From Gulbenkiania mobilis (GTDB lineage Bacteria > Pseudomonadota > Gammaproteobacteria > Burkholderiales > Chromobacteriaceae): a stretch of DNA of 64,000 nucleotides. The stretch spans positions 1 through 64,000 of the forward strand of contig SMDA01000011.1 in the NCBI GenBank assembly GCA_004346645.1, in the 5' to 3' direction. This document shows positions 27,987 through 37,086 of the stretch, piece after piece. Under the pieces are notes generated by a model. It did no database searches. It saw nothing but the letters and a program-made list of their open reading frames with translations, and was not told where the DNA came from. Made by a program: the position numbers and the translations under genes. Within the stretch, counting starts at the first letter, position 1. The number at the start of each line of letters is the position of its first letter.

Positions 27987-28787
27987 TTACAGCAACAACC
28001 GACCGCCGTTGTGCTGGTTGGTCATGCGCAGACGGCTGACGAACTCCACGAACTCCAGCCCGAAACGTGGTTCCAGCGCTTCGGCCCGCTTTTTCAGCGC
28101 ATCCAGCCCAAGCGGCGCCGGCGTCTGGCGGAAGGCCATCACCGCCACATTGCCGTGGGTGGCCGCAGGCAGCTCCAGCACCCGCCCCTCGAACACCTTC
28201 AGCAGCCGGTCGAGGAAGGTGAAATAGCGCTTGTCGCCGCTCCACCAGTTGGTGACGAACACCCCGGCCGGCGACAGCGCACGTCGGCAATCCTCGAAGA
28301 AGTCCTCGGTGGTGAGGGCGTCCACGATCTGCTCACCATCGAAGCCGTCCACCAGGATGGCGTCGGTGGATCCCCGGAAGATCTTCACGTAATCCGCGCC
28401 GTCGGCCTCGACGATTTCGAAGAAGTCGCCCTCCTCCGGCAGCTGGAAGAAGGCCCGCGCCACGGTGATGACCTGCGGGTTGATTTCCACGGCCACGCTG
28501 ACCGCATCGGGCAGGTAATCGTCGATGAAACGGGCGAACGAGCCCCCGCCCAGCCCGACCTGCAGGATGTGGCGCGGGTCCGGGTTGAACAGCAGGAAGC
28601 CCATCATGGCGCGGGTGTAGGTCAGCACGAGGTCGCTCGGATCCGCCAGATCCATCGAGCTTTGCACGGTAGGCGAACCCAGATGGAGCGAGCGCAAGCC
28701 GTCGGTCTCGGAGATCTCCACCTCCGGCATGGCATCGGCACCGTCCCGGATGCGACGCCGGAAGGGATGGCGCGCCTTACCCGCCAC
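27987..28787 (-). CDS. Spermidine synthase-like (SpeE-family) protein
   Basis: Class I methyltransferase-fold protein of the polyamine aminopropyltransferase family, 266 residues. It has the glycine-rich motif [14 protein letters not shown] and a following acidic [18 protein letters not shown] sits at the place of the catalytic acidic loop, and VTNWWSGD follows. Whether it makes spermidine or acts on another substrate is open; this subgroup often stands alone without speD, and no speD is near. The start is a GTG at 28787 with AGGAGAG in front and an 11-nt overlap with ttcA, indicating coupled translation. Confidence 0.8.
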   Translation of the reverse strand: MAGKARHPFRRRIRDGADAMPEVEISETDGLRSLHLGSPTVQSSMDLADPSDLVLTYTRAMMGFLLFNPDPRHILQVGLGGGSFARFIDDYLPDAVSVAVEINPQVITVARAFFQLPEEGDFFEIVEADGADYVKIFRGSTDAILVDGFDGEQIVDALTTEDFFEDCRRALSPAGVFVTNWWSGDKRYFTFLDRLLKVFEGRVLELPAATHGNVAVMAFRQTPAPLGLDALKKRAEALEPRFGLEFVEFVSRLRMTNQHNGGRLLL

Positions 28788-29763
28788 AGGGGCTCTCCTG
28801 AACCGGACGGCGCGAATCGAGGATGCTGATGGTGCGACGCTGTGGGACGGCTTCGGCCAACCCCGCCCCATCCTCATCGAGAGGCGGCAGCGGGTCGTGG
28901 AAGGTTTCCTTGTCGAAAGCCATGTCGCCGCCTGCCAGCGGCACCTGTCCACTGACGAGGCCGGCGAAGTCAAACAGGCTGGTATCAGCCAGATGCGAGG
29001 GCACCACGTTTTGCAGCGCGCGGAACATGGTCTCGATGCGGCCCGGGAAACGCCGGTCCCAGTCGTTGAGCATCTCTTTGACCACCTGCCGCTGCAAGTT
29101 GGGCTGTGAGCCACAGAGGTTGCACGGGATGATCGGGAAGGCCCGCAGCCGGGCGTAGCGCTCCAGATCCTTCTCGCGGCAGTAGGCCAGTGGGCGGATC
29201 ACGATGTGCTTGCCGTTGTCGCTCACCAGCTTGGGGGGCATGGCCTTGAGCTTGCCGCCATAGAACATGTTGAGGAACAGCGTCTCCAGAATGTCATCAC
29301 GATGGTGACCCAGCGCGATCTTGGTGGCCCCCAGCTCTTCGGCTACACGGTAGAGCACCCCCCGGCGCAGGCGCGAACACAGGCTGCAGGTGGTCTTGCC
29401 CTCGGGGATCACCCGCTTGACGATGCTGTAGGTGTCCTCCTCGACAATGCGGTACTCCACCCCGAGAGACTCGAGATAGGCGGGCAGCACGTCAGCAGGG
29501 AAGCCAGGCTGCTTCTGATCGAGGTTGACCGCGACGATCGAAAAGCTGATCGGCGCCGACTTCTGCAGCCCGAGAAGGATGTCGAGCAGGGCGTAGCTAT
29601 CCTTGCCGCCCGACAGGCAGACCATGACGCGGTCGCCCTCCTCGATCATGTTGAAATCGTTGATGGCGTCGCCTACGTGATGCCGCAGGCGCTTGGTGAG
29701 TTTGTTGCCCTCGTAGGCGGCCTTCTTGGCCTTCTCGTCGGCAACCGTGGTCTGTTCAGACAT
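28777..29763 (-). CDS. ttcA: tRNA 2-thiocytidine(32) synthetase TtcA
   Basis: ATP- and iron-sulfur-dependent enzyme that thiolates C32 of some tRNAs. The PP-loop SGGKDS is at 51-56. The Cys pairs in CSLC (126, 129) and CNLC (214, 217) bind the [4Fe-4S] cluster. The [10 protein letters not shown] segment and [10 protein letters not shown] complete the family pattern. The 328-residue protein has a slightly longer acidic C-terminal tail than usual, which contains one dispersed-word copy (28852-28862) as Gly-Leu-Ala-Glu-Ala. Confidence 0.95.
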   Translation of the reverse strand: MSEQTTVADEKAKKAAYEGNKLTKRLRHHVGDAINDFNMIEEGDRVMVCLSGGKDSYALLDILLGLQKSAPISFSIVAVNLDQKQPGFPADVLPAYLESLGVEYRIVEEDTYSIVKRVIPEGKTTCSLCSRLRRGVLYRVAEELGATKIALGHHRDDILETLFLNMFYGGKLKAMPPKLVSDNGKHIVIRPLAYCREKDLERYARLRAFPIIPCNLCGSQPNLQRQVVKEMLNDWDRRFPGRIETMFRALQNVVPSHLADTSLFDFAGLVSGQVPLAGGDMAFDKETFHDPLPPLDEDGAGLAEAVPQRRTISILDSRRPVQESPCGG

Positions 29764-29845
29764 GGGCGGCTAAGAAATTGAAAAACAGGCGATTTTAGCG
29801 CAATGCCGGCGCGGGCAAAACCGCTGATTCACCCAAAGGCAGGCG

Positions 29846-30601
29846 CTACAGCACCAGGCTGCGGCCACCGTCCACCGCCAGCACCTGTCCGGTAACGTAG
29901 CTGGCGTCGAACAGCAGGAAGGCCACCGCGCGGGCGATGTCTTCCGGCACACCGGTGCGCGCCAGCGGAATGCTGCGTTCAATGCCGGCCCGTTCGGCCG
30001 CATCGAAGGAGGCCTCGTCTTCCGGCCACAGGTTCACGCCGGGCGAAACGCCGTTCACCCGCACCCGCGGGGCCAGCTCCAGCGCCAGCGTGCGCACCAG
30101 CTGGGCGTGACCAGCCTTGGCGAGGTTGTACACCACATGGCGGCGCATTGGCCGCTCGGCGTGGATGTCGATGATCCCCACAATGGCGCCGTCTGTGGCG
30201 GCCAGATGCGGCGCAGCGGCCTGGGCCAGAAACAGCGGGGCCTTCAGGTTGGAGCCGATCAGGTCGTGCCAGTCGGTCTCGTCGATCGTACCCACCTCGG
30301 TGGGGTGAAAGCTAGAGGCATTGTTGACCAGCCCGTCCAACCGCCCGAAGGCGCCCACTGCCGCCTCCACCAGTTCAGGCAGCGCCGCCGTATCCAGGAG
30401 GTCGGCCTGCACCAACCGCACCGAGCCGGGCCGCTCTGTGTTCAGCGCGTCCGCCAGCGCAGCGGCCTCGTGCGCCGAGCCACGGTAATGCAGCACCAGC
30501 CGCGCACCGCGCGCATGCAGGTGGCGCGCGATGCCGGCGCCCACCCTGCGGGCCGCCCCCGTCACCAGCACCACCCTGTCGTCTTCTTGTCTTGCCTTCA
30601 T
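29846..30601 (-). CDS. Short-chain dehydrogenase, pteridine reductase-like (FolM type)
   Basis: NADPH-dependent SDR of 251 residues. The cofactor motif TGAARRVGAGIARHL, with Arg in place of the usual glycine-rich spacing, is the TGXXXRXG type of pteridine reductases. Further features are NNASSFHPTEVG, the catalytic Tyr and Lys in YNLAKAGHAQL, and the GVSPGVNLWPE loop. It could supply tetrahydromonapterin or dihydrofolate reduction. Start 30601 fits the family; a longer frame to 31039 runs antisense through the divergent methyltransferase gene. It precedes ttcA by about 80 nt in the same direction. Confidence 0.87.
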   Translation of the reverse strand: MKARQEDDRVVLVTGAARRVGAGIARHLHARGARLVLHYRGSAHEAAALADALNTERPGSVRLVQADLLDTAALPELVEAAVGAFGRLDGLVNNASSFHPTEVGTIDETDWHDLIGSNLKAPLFLAQAAAPHLAATDGAIVGIIDIHAERPMRRHVVYNLAKAGHAQLVRTLALELAPRVRVNGVSPGVNLWPEDEASFDAAERAGIERSIPLARTGVPEDIARAVAFLLFDASYVTGQVLAVDGGRSLVL

Positions 30602-30691
30602 TCGGTATTCCGTCTCAGCTAAGGGCAACGCTTCTTTTTCCGCCCGCTTTGGTCGACAATTCCGCCCCACAGTGTACCCGATGGAGCCGCC

Positions 30692-31846
30692 ATGACCCGC
30701 CTGCCACAGCCAGACGCCACCGCTGCCGCCCACAGCGCAGCCTTGGTCCGCCAGATTTCTGAGGACATCCGGGCCCGCGGTGGCTGGATCCCGTTCTCGC
30801 GCTACATGGAGCTGGCCCTGTACGCACCCGGGCTGGGCTATTATGCCGCCGGCAGTACCAAGTTTGGCGCAACGGGCGATTTCATCACCGCCCCGGAGAT
30901 GACACCGCTCTTCGGACACACCCTCGCCCGCCAGGTCGCGGAACTGCTGCCTGCCACCGCCGGCACCCTTTACGAATTCGGCGCAGGCACCGGCCGTCTG
31001 GCGGTAGATCTGCTGACCCGGCTGGAAGCGCTGGGTCAATTACCCGAAGCGTACGTCATCATCGACCTTTCGGCCGACCTGATCGACCGCCAGAGGGCCA
31101 CGCTCGCGGCCGCGCTTCCCCACCTGATCCCGCGCATACGCTGGCTGAGCGCCCTACCCGACGCGCTGGATGGTGTCGTCCTGGGCAATGAGCTACTGGA
31201 CGCCATGCCGTGCGAACTGGTCGTCCATGATGGTCAGTCGCCCCTGCAGCGCGGCGTAGCGCTCGGCCCCGACGGTTTCGTGTTCGAGGATCGCGTCCTG
31301 CCGGATGAGGCGCTGAAAGCCCTGGCTGCCAGCCGACTGCCCCCGGTGCCGGGTTACGTCTCGGAGATCAGCCAAGCCAACACTGCCTTCATCGCCACGC
31401 TGGGCGCCCGCCTGCGCCGCGGCGCACTGCTCCTGATCGATTACGGCTACCCACGCCACGAGTATTACCACCCGCAACGCCACATGGGCACCCTGATCGG
31501 CCACTACCGGCACCACACGGTGCACGACCCCTTTTACCTGCCGGGCCTGATGGACCTTACCTGCCACGTGGACTTCACCGCCATTGCCGAAGCGGGGCTG
31601 GAGGCCGGCCTGGACCTGATCGGCTACACTACCCAGGCTCAGTTCCTCGTCAACGCCGGGTTGGCCGAAGAACTGGGCGGGATCGACGCGGACGACGCAG
31701 CGCGCTATCTGCGCACGGCCAGTGCGGTACAGAAGCTGACAGACCCGACCGAGATGGGTGAGCTTTTCAAGGTGATCGGCTTCGGTCGCGGCATGCCCAT
31801 CGACTGGTGCGGCTTCGCCTCGGGCGACCGCTGCCACACGCTCTAG
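30692..31846 (+). CDS. MidA/NDUFAF7-family SAM-dependent methyltransferase
   Basis: Class I methyltransferase of the DUF185 (COG1565) family; mitochondrial NDUFAF7 methylates an arginine of complex I. The 384-residue protein shows FSRYMELALYAPGLGYYA, KFGATGDFITAPEM, a SAM-binding YEFGAGTGRLAVDLL near residue 100, and LGNELLDAMPCELV. A GGAG stands before the ATG. It is transcribed divergently from the SDR. Its bacterial target is not known, so no symbol is given. Confidence 0.9.
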   Translation: MTRLPQPDATAAAHSAALVRQISEDIRARGGWIPFSRYMELALYAPGLGYYAAGSTKFGATGDFITAPEMTPLFGHTLARQVAELLPATAGTLYEFGAGTGRLAVDLLTRLEALGQLPEAYVIIDLSADLIDRQRATLAAALPHLIPRIRWLSALPDALDGVVLGNELLDAMPCELVVHDGQSPLQRGVALGPDGFVFEDRVLPDEALKALAASRLPPVPGYVSEISQANTAFIATLGARLRRGALLLIDYGYPRHEYYHPQRHMGTLIGHYRHHTVHDPFYLPGLMDLTCHVDFTAIAEAGLEAGLDLIGYTTQAQFLVNAGLAEELGGIDADDAARYLRTASAVQKLTDPTEMGELFKVIGFGRGMPIDWCGFASGDRCHTL

Positions 31847-31891
31847 CCGGACGCCGCCCAAAACACTGCCATTATTTTTGCGAAGGGGTGT

Positions 31892-31921
31892 TGACACTAC
31901 GCCAAAGCCCGTCGTATAGTT
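31892..31921 (+). promoter_or_regulatory. Sigma-70 promoter of tRNA-Met
   Basis: Perfect -35 TTGACA (31892-31897) and -10 TATAGT (31916-31921), 18 bp apart, lie 35 bp before the mature tRNA 5' end. Confidence 0.85.
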
Positions 31922-31955
31922 CGCCCCACTCCGCAGCCGACAGGTTGTGGACCGT

Positions 31956-32033
<78 letters not shown>

Positions 32034-32049
32034 CAGATTCAAGCACTTA

Positions 32050-32075
32050 GGCCAATCCTTCCGGGTTGGCCTTTT
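32050..32075 (+). terminator. Element-borne terminator behind tRNA-Met
   Basis: GGCCAATCC (32050-32058) pairs with GGGTTGGCC (32063-32071, one G-T pair) around TTCC and is followed by TTTT. It replaces the native terminator that was displaced to 39011-39038. Confidence 0.78.
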
Positions 32076-32090
32076 GCTTTTCTGCCTTCG

Positions 32091-32150
32091 TGTAAGCACT
32101 TTGTAAGCAGCAATTGGCAACGCTTCGGCCGTGTAAGCATGTTGTAAGCG
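32091..32150 (+). repeat. Arm-type repeats TGTAAGCA, left end
   Basis: TGTAAGCA occurs at 32091-32098, 32102-32109 and 32132-32139, with TGTAAGCG at 32143-32150. They form two pairs, each with starts 11 bp apart. The same paired arrangement occurs near the right end, so these are likely integrase or excisionase arm sites. Confidence 0.75.
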
Positions 32151-32703
32151 CCAGCAAGTCCACCACTTGTCAGCTATCCCCCCGTTAAACGTGCGCAGCG
32201 GCTTTACACGCGCCTGCCGCCAGCCTATCGGATGCTTGCTTAGGCTTGGCATGGCTTATCAGCGTCAGCGGGTTTTTTGTCCACGTTTGTGATGCAACAG
32301 CGAAATGGCCGGTCATGGCTTTGAACGCTCCAGAGATTTAAGCCCCCCGGCTGGCTTTAACATTGCCCCCGAGTTTTAACCCCCAGCCCGCCAGCCGCAG
32401 GCAACGCCAAAGTCAAGCACGGCGCGGCTTTCCGGCTTGTTAGCGATTCTCATTTGATTAACAAATCTGTAGGGGGATTTTTTCTGCGCGTGGGGGAACG
32501 GGTGGTCTATGCCCTTGCCCCTTCCGGACTTTTGACCGCCCCCCCGGTGCCACCTATGAAAAAACCCACCACGGTGGGCGGGTCTGCTGCTGGCGCTCGG
32601 CGGCGCTGATGTTGCGGTCGGTCATGATTCGTTCTTTCTTCGTTGCTCCAGAAGGGCGAATTCCCGCCTTCCTTCGGTCTTGTTTCTCTCGGCCACGTCT
32701 ACG

Positions 32704-32797
32704 GCCACACTAGCCACACCCCTAAAGGGGTGTGTGGCTTTTGTGGCTTTCCGCAGTGGGCCACAATGTGGCCTTTTGTGGCTTTTGTGGCCGTGGC
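32704..32797. repeat. TGTGGC/GCCACA iterons beside the primase gene
   Basis: TGTGGC begins at 32733, 32742, 32767, 32777 and 32786, and its complement GCCACA at 32704, 32713 and 32760. Many are 9-10 bp apart, and a hairpin lies at 32712-32739. The position next to the primase gene suggests a replication origin or protein-binding array. Confidence 0.6.
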
Positions 32798-34813
32798 TCA
32801 CAACATCCATACCCAACTGTCGGCGCAATCAATTAGGCCGTGGTCACGCATGGCAGTAACGGCCCTTTGCGCGTAGGTGCCCCGGTCTTTCTCTCTGGTG
32901 CACTCCATTAGCGGCCTGATGGCTTCCATGTAGGCTTCCAACTCAAGGCACGGCCTGTCGTCTGGTGCACTACCCCGGCCACGATGGCGGCTCGCCTTTA
33001 GCATTTCGCCCAGCTTGGCGAATGCGGCTTTGTGGCTGGCCTTGGTCAGCGGCTTGCGGCGGCTCTTTGCCGTGGCTGGCGCGTCATCAGGCAGCGCCAC
33101 GCAGGATGTAACCGGCTCGCCGTAATCGTCCGTGCCTAGGTCCACCACGCGCAGGCGGAACGGGGCGGCCTGTCCGTCTTGACCGTCCTTGGACTTCTCC
33201 ACCTTCCATTCCCGCCGGTCGCCGTCGCGGCTTACTTCAATGGCGGCATCCAGCGCGGCCCGCAGGCTGCTATGCCCGCGCATCCCCTTTGTGGTGTCCT
33301 TGCCGGTGTGGTGCACCAGCAGGACCAGCCCGCCCGTTGCCGCTTGAATGAGCTTGGCTCCCCGCAGGGCTAGGCCCATGTCGGCGCTGCTGTTCTCGTC
33401 CATGCCGGGGCAGGCTTGCGCCAGCGTGTCGATTACCACCATGCAGCCCGGTCCGGCCGTTTCCAGCACGCAGGCGGCCAGTTCGCGGGCGTCCTTGGGG
33501 TTCATCAAGTCGAAGTTGTCCAGGCAGAAGAAATGCAGCCCAGCCGGTGCCGGCATGAAGTGGTGCGTTTGCCACGCATCAATCCGATTGCGCAGCCCTT
33601 CGGTCCCTTCAAGGCAGACATAGGCCACATTGCACGGTTTCAGCTTGTGGCCGAACCAGTCCGGCCGCCCCAGCGCCAGCGATGCGGCAAGGTCAATGAC
33701 AACAAAGCTCTTGCCGCTGCCGGACGGGCCGAACACGGCGGCAATGCCAGCCGCCGGCAGCACGCCACGCACGCGCCAGCGAATCGGCGGCAGCTTCATC
33801 AGGTCGGCAGCAGACAAAGCCCGGTAGCGCGGCTCAGGCTTCGGCGGGTGCTGCACGCCATCGGTTAGCAGTTGCTCCAGCACATCCAGCCCGGCCACGG
33901 CGGCGAAGTCGCCCACGTCGCTGTTTTGGTCCATGCCGGCGGGCAGCTCCACCCAGCCACAGCGCGGCACGCTGGCGGCGATTTCGGCGGCGCTGGCTTC
34001 CTTGCCCACGTCTGGCAGCAGCGCCAGCGACAGGGCCGGGTAACGCTCGGCAAGAGCCGGGGCCACCTTCGCCACATTGCCCCAGCCAAAGGCCACCACG
34101 GCGGCGCGGCCGGTCGCCTTCCAGGCTGCCCATGCGGCGCTGATTCCTTCGCACACATAGGCCAGCCCATCCGGCAGCAGCTCGCCCACCACATGCAGCC
34201 CGCCGGCCATCGTCGCCCCCGGAAGATTCAGCTTCTTGCCTTGCTGGGGCGGGATGAATTGCAGGCTTTGCAGCTCGCCCGCTGGCGCTTGGCACGGCAC
34301 CACCAGCCAGCCCGCCACGTCCTGGCCGGCAATGGTCAGGCGCGGCGCGTCGGCCGGGTACACGCGCAGCCCGTCCGGCAAGCCGTCCTTGCGGGCGATG
34401 TAACCATGTTCGGCCGTCGCTGGCCGGCAGCGGCTCCACACTTCGGCAGGATCCATTGCCGGCCGTTTGGCGGCTTCTGGCGGCGCTGGGCGGGATTGCT
34501 GGGCCTTTGCCACCAAGGCGGAAATATCGGCCCGCGTCGGCGCTTCCTGCCCGTCCTTCCAGCCTTCTTGCCGGGCCAGATAAAACAGCGTGTTTTCGGA
34601 AATGCCGCCGCCTTCGCGCAGGCCACGCCAGACGGATTGCACGTCCTTGGTGTTGCGGTAGTTCGGTGCGCTGGCGCTCCAGGCGTCCACGGTGTCGAAG
34701 TCCACGCCGGCCGCTTTGGCGGCTGTCATGATGCGCACCCATTCGCCACGCTCCGCGCCAGCATCCAGCGCGAACAGGGCACTTGTGGCTCGTTCAATGT
34801 CATTTGCTGCCAT
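32798..34813 (-). CDS. Phage-type primase/helicase (PriCT-2, Toprim-like, RecA-like ATPase)
   Basis: Replication protein of the element, 671 residues. Residues 1-85 look like the PriCT-2 helical domain. A Toprim-like region spans about 135-315, with CEGISAAWAAW and Asp-containing LPDVG. A RecA/AAA_25 ATPase follows with Walker A GPSGSGKS at 362-369 and Walker B VVIDT at 459-463. The C-terminal tail is likely a winged-helix DNA-binding end. It would prime and unwind DNA for autonomous replication after excision. A strong AAGGGGGG precedes the start. The first 88 nt overlap the nuclease-like gene upstream. TGTGGC iterons lie just past its stop. Confidence 0.88.
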   Translation of the reverse strand: MAANDIERATSALFALDAGAERGEWVRIMTAAKAAGVDFDTVDAWSASAPNYRNTKDVQSVWRGLREGGGISENTLFYLARQEGWKDGQEAPTRADISALVAKAQQSRPAPPEAAKRPAMDPAEVWSRCRPATAEHGYIARKDGLPDGLRVYPADAPRLTIAGQDVAGWLVVPCQAPAGELQSLQFIPPQQGKKLNLPGATMAGGLHVVGELLPDGLAYVCEGISAAWAAWKATGRAAVVAFGWGNVAKVAPALAERYPALSLALLPDVGKEASAAEIAASVPRCGWVELPAGMDQNSDVGDFAAVAGLDVLEQLLTDGVQHPPKPEPRYRALSAADLMKLPPIRWRVRGVLPAAGIAAVFGPSGSGKSFVVIDLAASLALGRPDWFGHKLKPCNVAYVCLEGTEGLRNRIDAWQTHHFMPAPAGLHFFCLDNFDLMNPKDARELAACVLETAGPGCMVVIDTLAQACPGMDENSSADMGLALRGAKLIQAATGGLVLLVHHTGKDTTKGMRGHSSLRAALDAAIEVSRDGDRREWKVEKSKDGQDGQAAPFRLRVVDLGTDDYGEPVTSCVALPDDAPATAKSRRKPLTKASHKAAFAKLGEMLKASRHRGRGSAPDDRPCLELEAYMEAIRPLMECTREKDRGTYAQRAVTAMRDHGLIDCADSWVWML

Positions 34814-35349
34814 CGTCCCCCCCTTTCAGTTCGTTGATTGCCCTTCTGGAGCAAGTCAGCCGGCACAGCCACGGCCAGCGAATCGCGGGCGTAGTGGTGG
34901 GGGAAGCGGCTCGCGGTGCGGGTCGTGATGCGCTTGCAGCGCGGGTGATTCAGGAAGGCATCGCCCCACATAGTGCAAACGGCCAGAATGTCGGCGTGCC
35001 GGAACGCAGCCCAGCGGCCGGTATCAGTGCAGACGAACAGCAGCCAATCGCACAGGCTGGCGCGGGTCGACCAGCCGCATTTACCGGCGTCCCGCAGTTC
35101 CAGCACGCAATCAAGCGGGCCACCCGTCGCGGCGGCGTAGTCCTTGGCGCGGATTTTCAGGTCAACGCCAATTGGGCGCTGTCCGGCCAGCTCCAGCCAC
35201 ACGTCAACGCCCAGCCGGTCGTTAGTCTCATGCGATGCAATGCAGGCCAGCACGCCGGGGAAGGCTTCCTGAATGGCGCGCACCACGACGGAATGCCTGG
35301 TATTGGCGCGGCTGGTGTTCAGGTCTTTGTTGAAGTCAGTTACGCGCAT
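34726..35349 (-). CDS. Unknown element protein with a PD-(D/E)XK-like motif
   Basis: Family not recognised; 207 residues from ATG 35349. A pattern compatible with a PD-(D/E)XK nuclease core is seen: Glu27 in a helix, Asp44/Asp49 in DRLGVDVWLEL, then VDLK with Asp63 and Lys65. The middle is rich in Trp and Cys, and the C-terminal end is read from the region that overlaps the primase start by 88 nt. The frame is open further upstream to 35637, but that part overlaps other genes. It is preceded by a coupled 31-codon frame. Nuclease activity is only inferred. Confidence 0.65.
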   Translation of the reverse strand: MRVTDFNKDLNTSRANTRHSVVVRAIQEAFPGVLACIASHETNDRLGVDVWLELAGQRPIGVDLKIRAKDYAAATGGPLDCVLELRDAGKCGWSTRASLCDWLLFVCTDTGRWAAFRHADILAVCTMWGDAFLNHPRCKRITTRTASRFPHHYARDSLAVAVPADLLQKGNQRTERGGRWQQMTLNEPQVPCSRWMLARSVANGCAS

Positions 35350-35435
35350 AGGCTGGCCCCCATCGCAAGCAGGGCCGGCAGGCTGGCGTTTAGCCACGGC
35401 AGGAAAGGTGCGGCGTTCACAAGGTAGGCTCTCAT
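35340..35435 (-). CDS. 31-residue translationally coupled small protein (candidate)
   Basis: ATG at 35435 overlaps the stop of the upstream gene as ATGA, and the frame ends at a TAA (35340-35342), 10 nt inside the next gene. The peptide is hydrophobic in its C-terminal half (LNASLPALLAMGASLCA) and could insert in a membrane. It may also simply be a coupling leader. No family is recognised. Confidence 0.4.
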   Translation of the reverse strand: MRAYLVNAAPFLPWLNASLPALLAMGASLCA

Positions 35436-35812
35436 GCGGCCACCCCCACCCAATGGCGACGCAGGGCCGTTTGCACGGCTGGCGCTTCAATGTCCAACCT
35501 GTAGGCGGCAATCGGCCTAGCGTGGCCTTGGCTGGACACCATGCGCACGATGCACGGCCAGCCCTTGCCGGCCAGCGAATGCACGATTGCGGCCAAGCGC
35601 CAAGTTGCTTCAAAGCTGTCCTGCCGCAATTCATCACCGGCCAGCAGGTGGCGCAGGGCCAGATTTTCCAGCGTGCCGGGTGTCGGCCAGATTGCCGGCG
35701 AAGCGGGCGGCAGCTCGATGCCCGGCAGGTGCATTTGCTCGCGGCTGGTGTTAAACTTGGCCTTGGTTACGGCGCTCTGTTTCTTTTCTTGGAACGGGGC
35801 GTTTTTTTTCAT
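35432..35812 (-). CDS. Unknown element protein
   Basis: Family not recognised; 126 residues. The N-terminus is Lys/Asn-rich (MKKNAPFQEKKQSAVTKAKF), the middle has a proline-rich stretch, and the rest is predicted helical with a single Trp-rich end. The ATG at 35812 is followed by eight A (codons Lys-Lys-Asn), a possible slippage site. The ATG comes 2 nt after the stop of the AlpA-like gene, so the two are in one operon. Its stop is overlapped by the 31-codon frame. Confidence 0.6.
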   Translation of the reverse strand: MKKNAPFQEKKQSAVTKAKFNTSREQMHLPGIELPPASPAIWPTPGTLENLALRHLLAGDELRQDSFEATWRLAAIVHSLAGKGWPCIVRMVSSQGHARPIAAYRLDIEAPAVQTALRRHWVGVAA

Positions 35813-35814
35813 GG

Positions 35815-36087
35815 TTATTCGCCCCCGTTCAGCAGGCGGGCAATATCCGCCACGCGCCAGCCAAGGCGGCCGTTGATGCGCACCGGGCGAATCGGCCCGC
35901 AATCGAAGGCGGCCCATTTGCGCAAGGTCTGGCTCCGACGATTCAAAGCCGGGGCGGCTTCATTGGTCGGCAGGATGTCGCGGTTGCCCGCGATGGCGGC
36001 AAGCGCCGGGGGGATTTGCAGTTCGGCGGCTTCTCTGGTACTCACCAGCTCGCGGCCAGCGGAAACAAGGGATTGAATCGTTTGCAC
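35815..36087 (-). CDS. AlpA-like helix-turn-helix regulator
   Basis: Small DNA-binding protein, 90 residues. The second half, LPTNEAAPALNRRSQTLRKWAAFDCGPIRPVRINGRLGWRVADIARLL, has the excisionase/AlpA-type winged helix with the Arg-Ile-Asn-Gly-Arg wing. The N-terminal 35 residues are a less conserved extension. AlpA-type proteins activate integrase or replication genes in P4-like satellites. The family call rests on pattern and context, not a search. Confidence 0.72.
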   Translation of the reverse strand: MQTIQSLVSAGRELVSTREAAELQIPPALAAIAGNRDILPTNEAAPALNRRSQTLRKWAAFDCGPIRPVRINGRLGWRVADIARLLNGGE

Positions 36088-36206
36088 GTTGCTTGCTCGT
36101 CTTTCGTGGTCATTGATGACGATTCGCAGGCTACAGACGAAAAAAAACCGCCATTTCTGGCGGGCCTACTCTCTGCCTATTGGGCCTATTCTCTGCCCAT
36201 CGGCGG

Positions 36207-36986
36207 CTATTTTCTTCCGGCGTTCCAGCTTTGCAACGCCTTGCCGCAGGCGTCTAACGTGTAGCGCTTCTTGGTCTCCTTGGACGTCAGCCACCAAACG
36301 TACCTGACGCCCGGTTCAATAAGAATGTCCGGCCTGTCTCCGTTGGATGCCATCCTGTTTAGCTCCTCCATAACGCTGGCAGCATCGGCCTTTCTTCCTG
36401 TCCCCTGCTCGATACGCCAAGCCACTTCCACGGCTATTTTCCCGACACTGGTTTTAGGCTGGAAACTGGAAGCACTCGCCCATCCTTCGCCTTCTTCGGC
36501 TGGCGCTGGGGTCGGCTTGTTCGCGTCTTTCCCTCCATAACGCTTCTCCAGCTCCAGCACGGCGGCACCACTCACACGGCAATCGGTGACGGTGAATTCT
36601 GGCGCTGTTTCTCCTGGTGCAAGTTCCCAGACGGTCGCCATGACTTCCAATGGCTCACCCAAGAAATCAATCGTTCGCGGGTATGTCAATTCGTCAAAGC
36701 TTGCCGCTGGGGCGAGTAAAAGGGTACGGGCCGCCTTGGCGCTGATGCGCGGCAGCGAGCCGGCCGGCACATCTATTTCGTTTGGCTTGCCTTCCATTGG
36801 TTCACAACGCACTAAGCGGCAGGCGGTCGGTATTCTGGCAACGATGCTGATTTCGTCGTTGGCGGCACGGTCAAGAATGTCGCTAACGGTCCATTGCTGC
36901 CCCAGCCGGGCGGATATTGCGGCGGCGGCTTCTTCAAGCGTCAGGTATAGCCGCAACGGTGGAAATTGCTCGGTCAACCTTTGCAC
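36207..36986 (-). CDS. Element protein of unknown function
   Basis: Family not recognised; 259 residues. Residues 1-55 look like a small helical domain with an ISARLGQQWTVSDILDRAANDEIS helix-turn-helix-like segment. The middle has beta-strands, and there is an EEGEGWAS linker around residue 160. The C-terminal 80 residues contain alternating helices ending KALQSWNAG. It is placed between the AlpA-like and the 107-residue gene in the same direction, so it may regulate, or be cargo of, the element. Confidence 0.6.
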   Translation of the reverse strand: MQRLTEQFPPLRLYLTLEEAAAAISARLGQQWTVSDILDRAANDEISIVARIPTACRLVRCEPMEGKPNEIDVPAGSLPRISAKAARTLLLAPAASFDELTYPRTIDFLGEPLEVMATVWELAPGETAPEFTVTDCRVSGAAVLELEKRYGGKDANKPTPAPAEEGEGWASASSFQPKTSVGKIAVEVAWRIEQGTGRKADAASVMEELNRMASNGDRPDILIEPGVRYVWWLTSKETKKRYTLDACGKALQSWNAGRK

Positions 36987-37086
36987 TCCTTCAAACGCAA
37001 ACCTTCAAGATATTGGAGCCGCCCACATGCCGGTGAAGGTGTCCGGCTTTTCTCCCCGTCGAGATAGTGGGCGACGAAACGGTTAT

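Larger units (their letters stand above)
32034..32797. other. Non-coding left end of the element
   Basis: No gene is supported over about 760 bp. It contains a terminator (32050-32075), four TGTAAGC arm-type repeats (32091-32150), an AT-rich patch near 32450-32480, and TGTGGC iterons (32704-32797). Short open frames here overlap the tRNA or the repeats. Confidence 0.65.

Noticed and set aside
32622..32828. 68-codon frame across the TGTGGC repeats
   Set aside because: Its composition comes from the repeats, it overlaps the primase end, and it has no family features.
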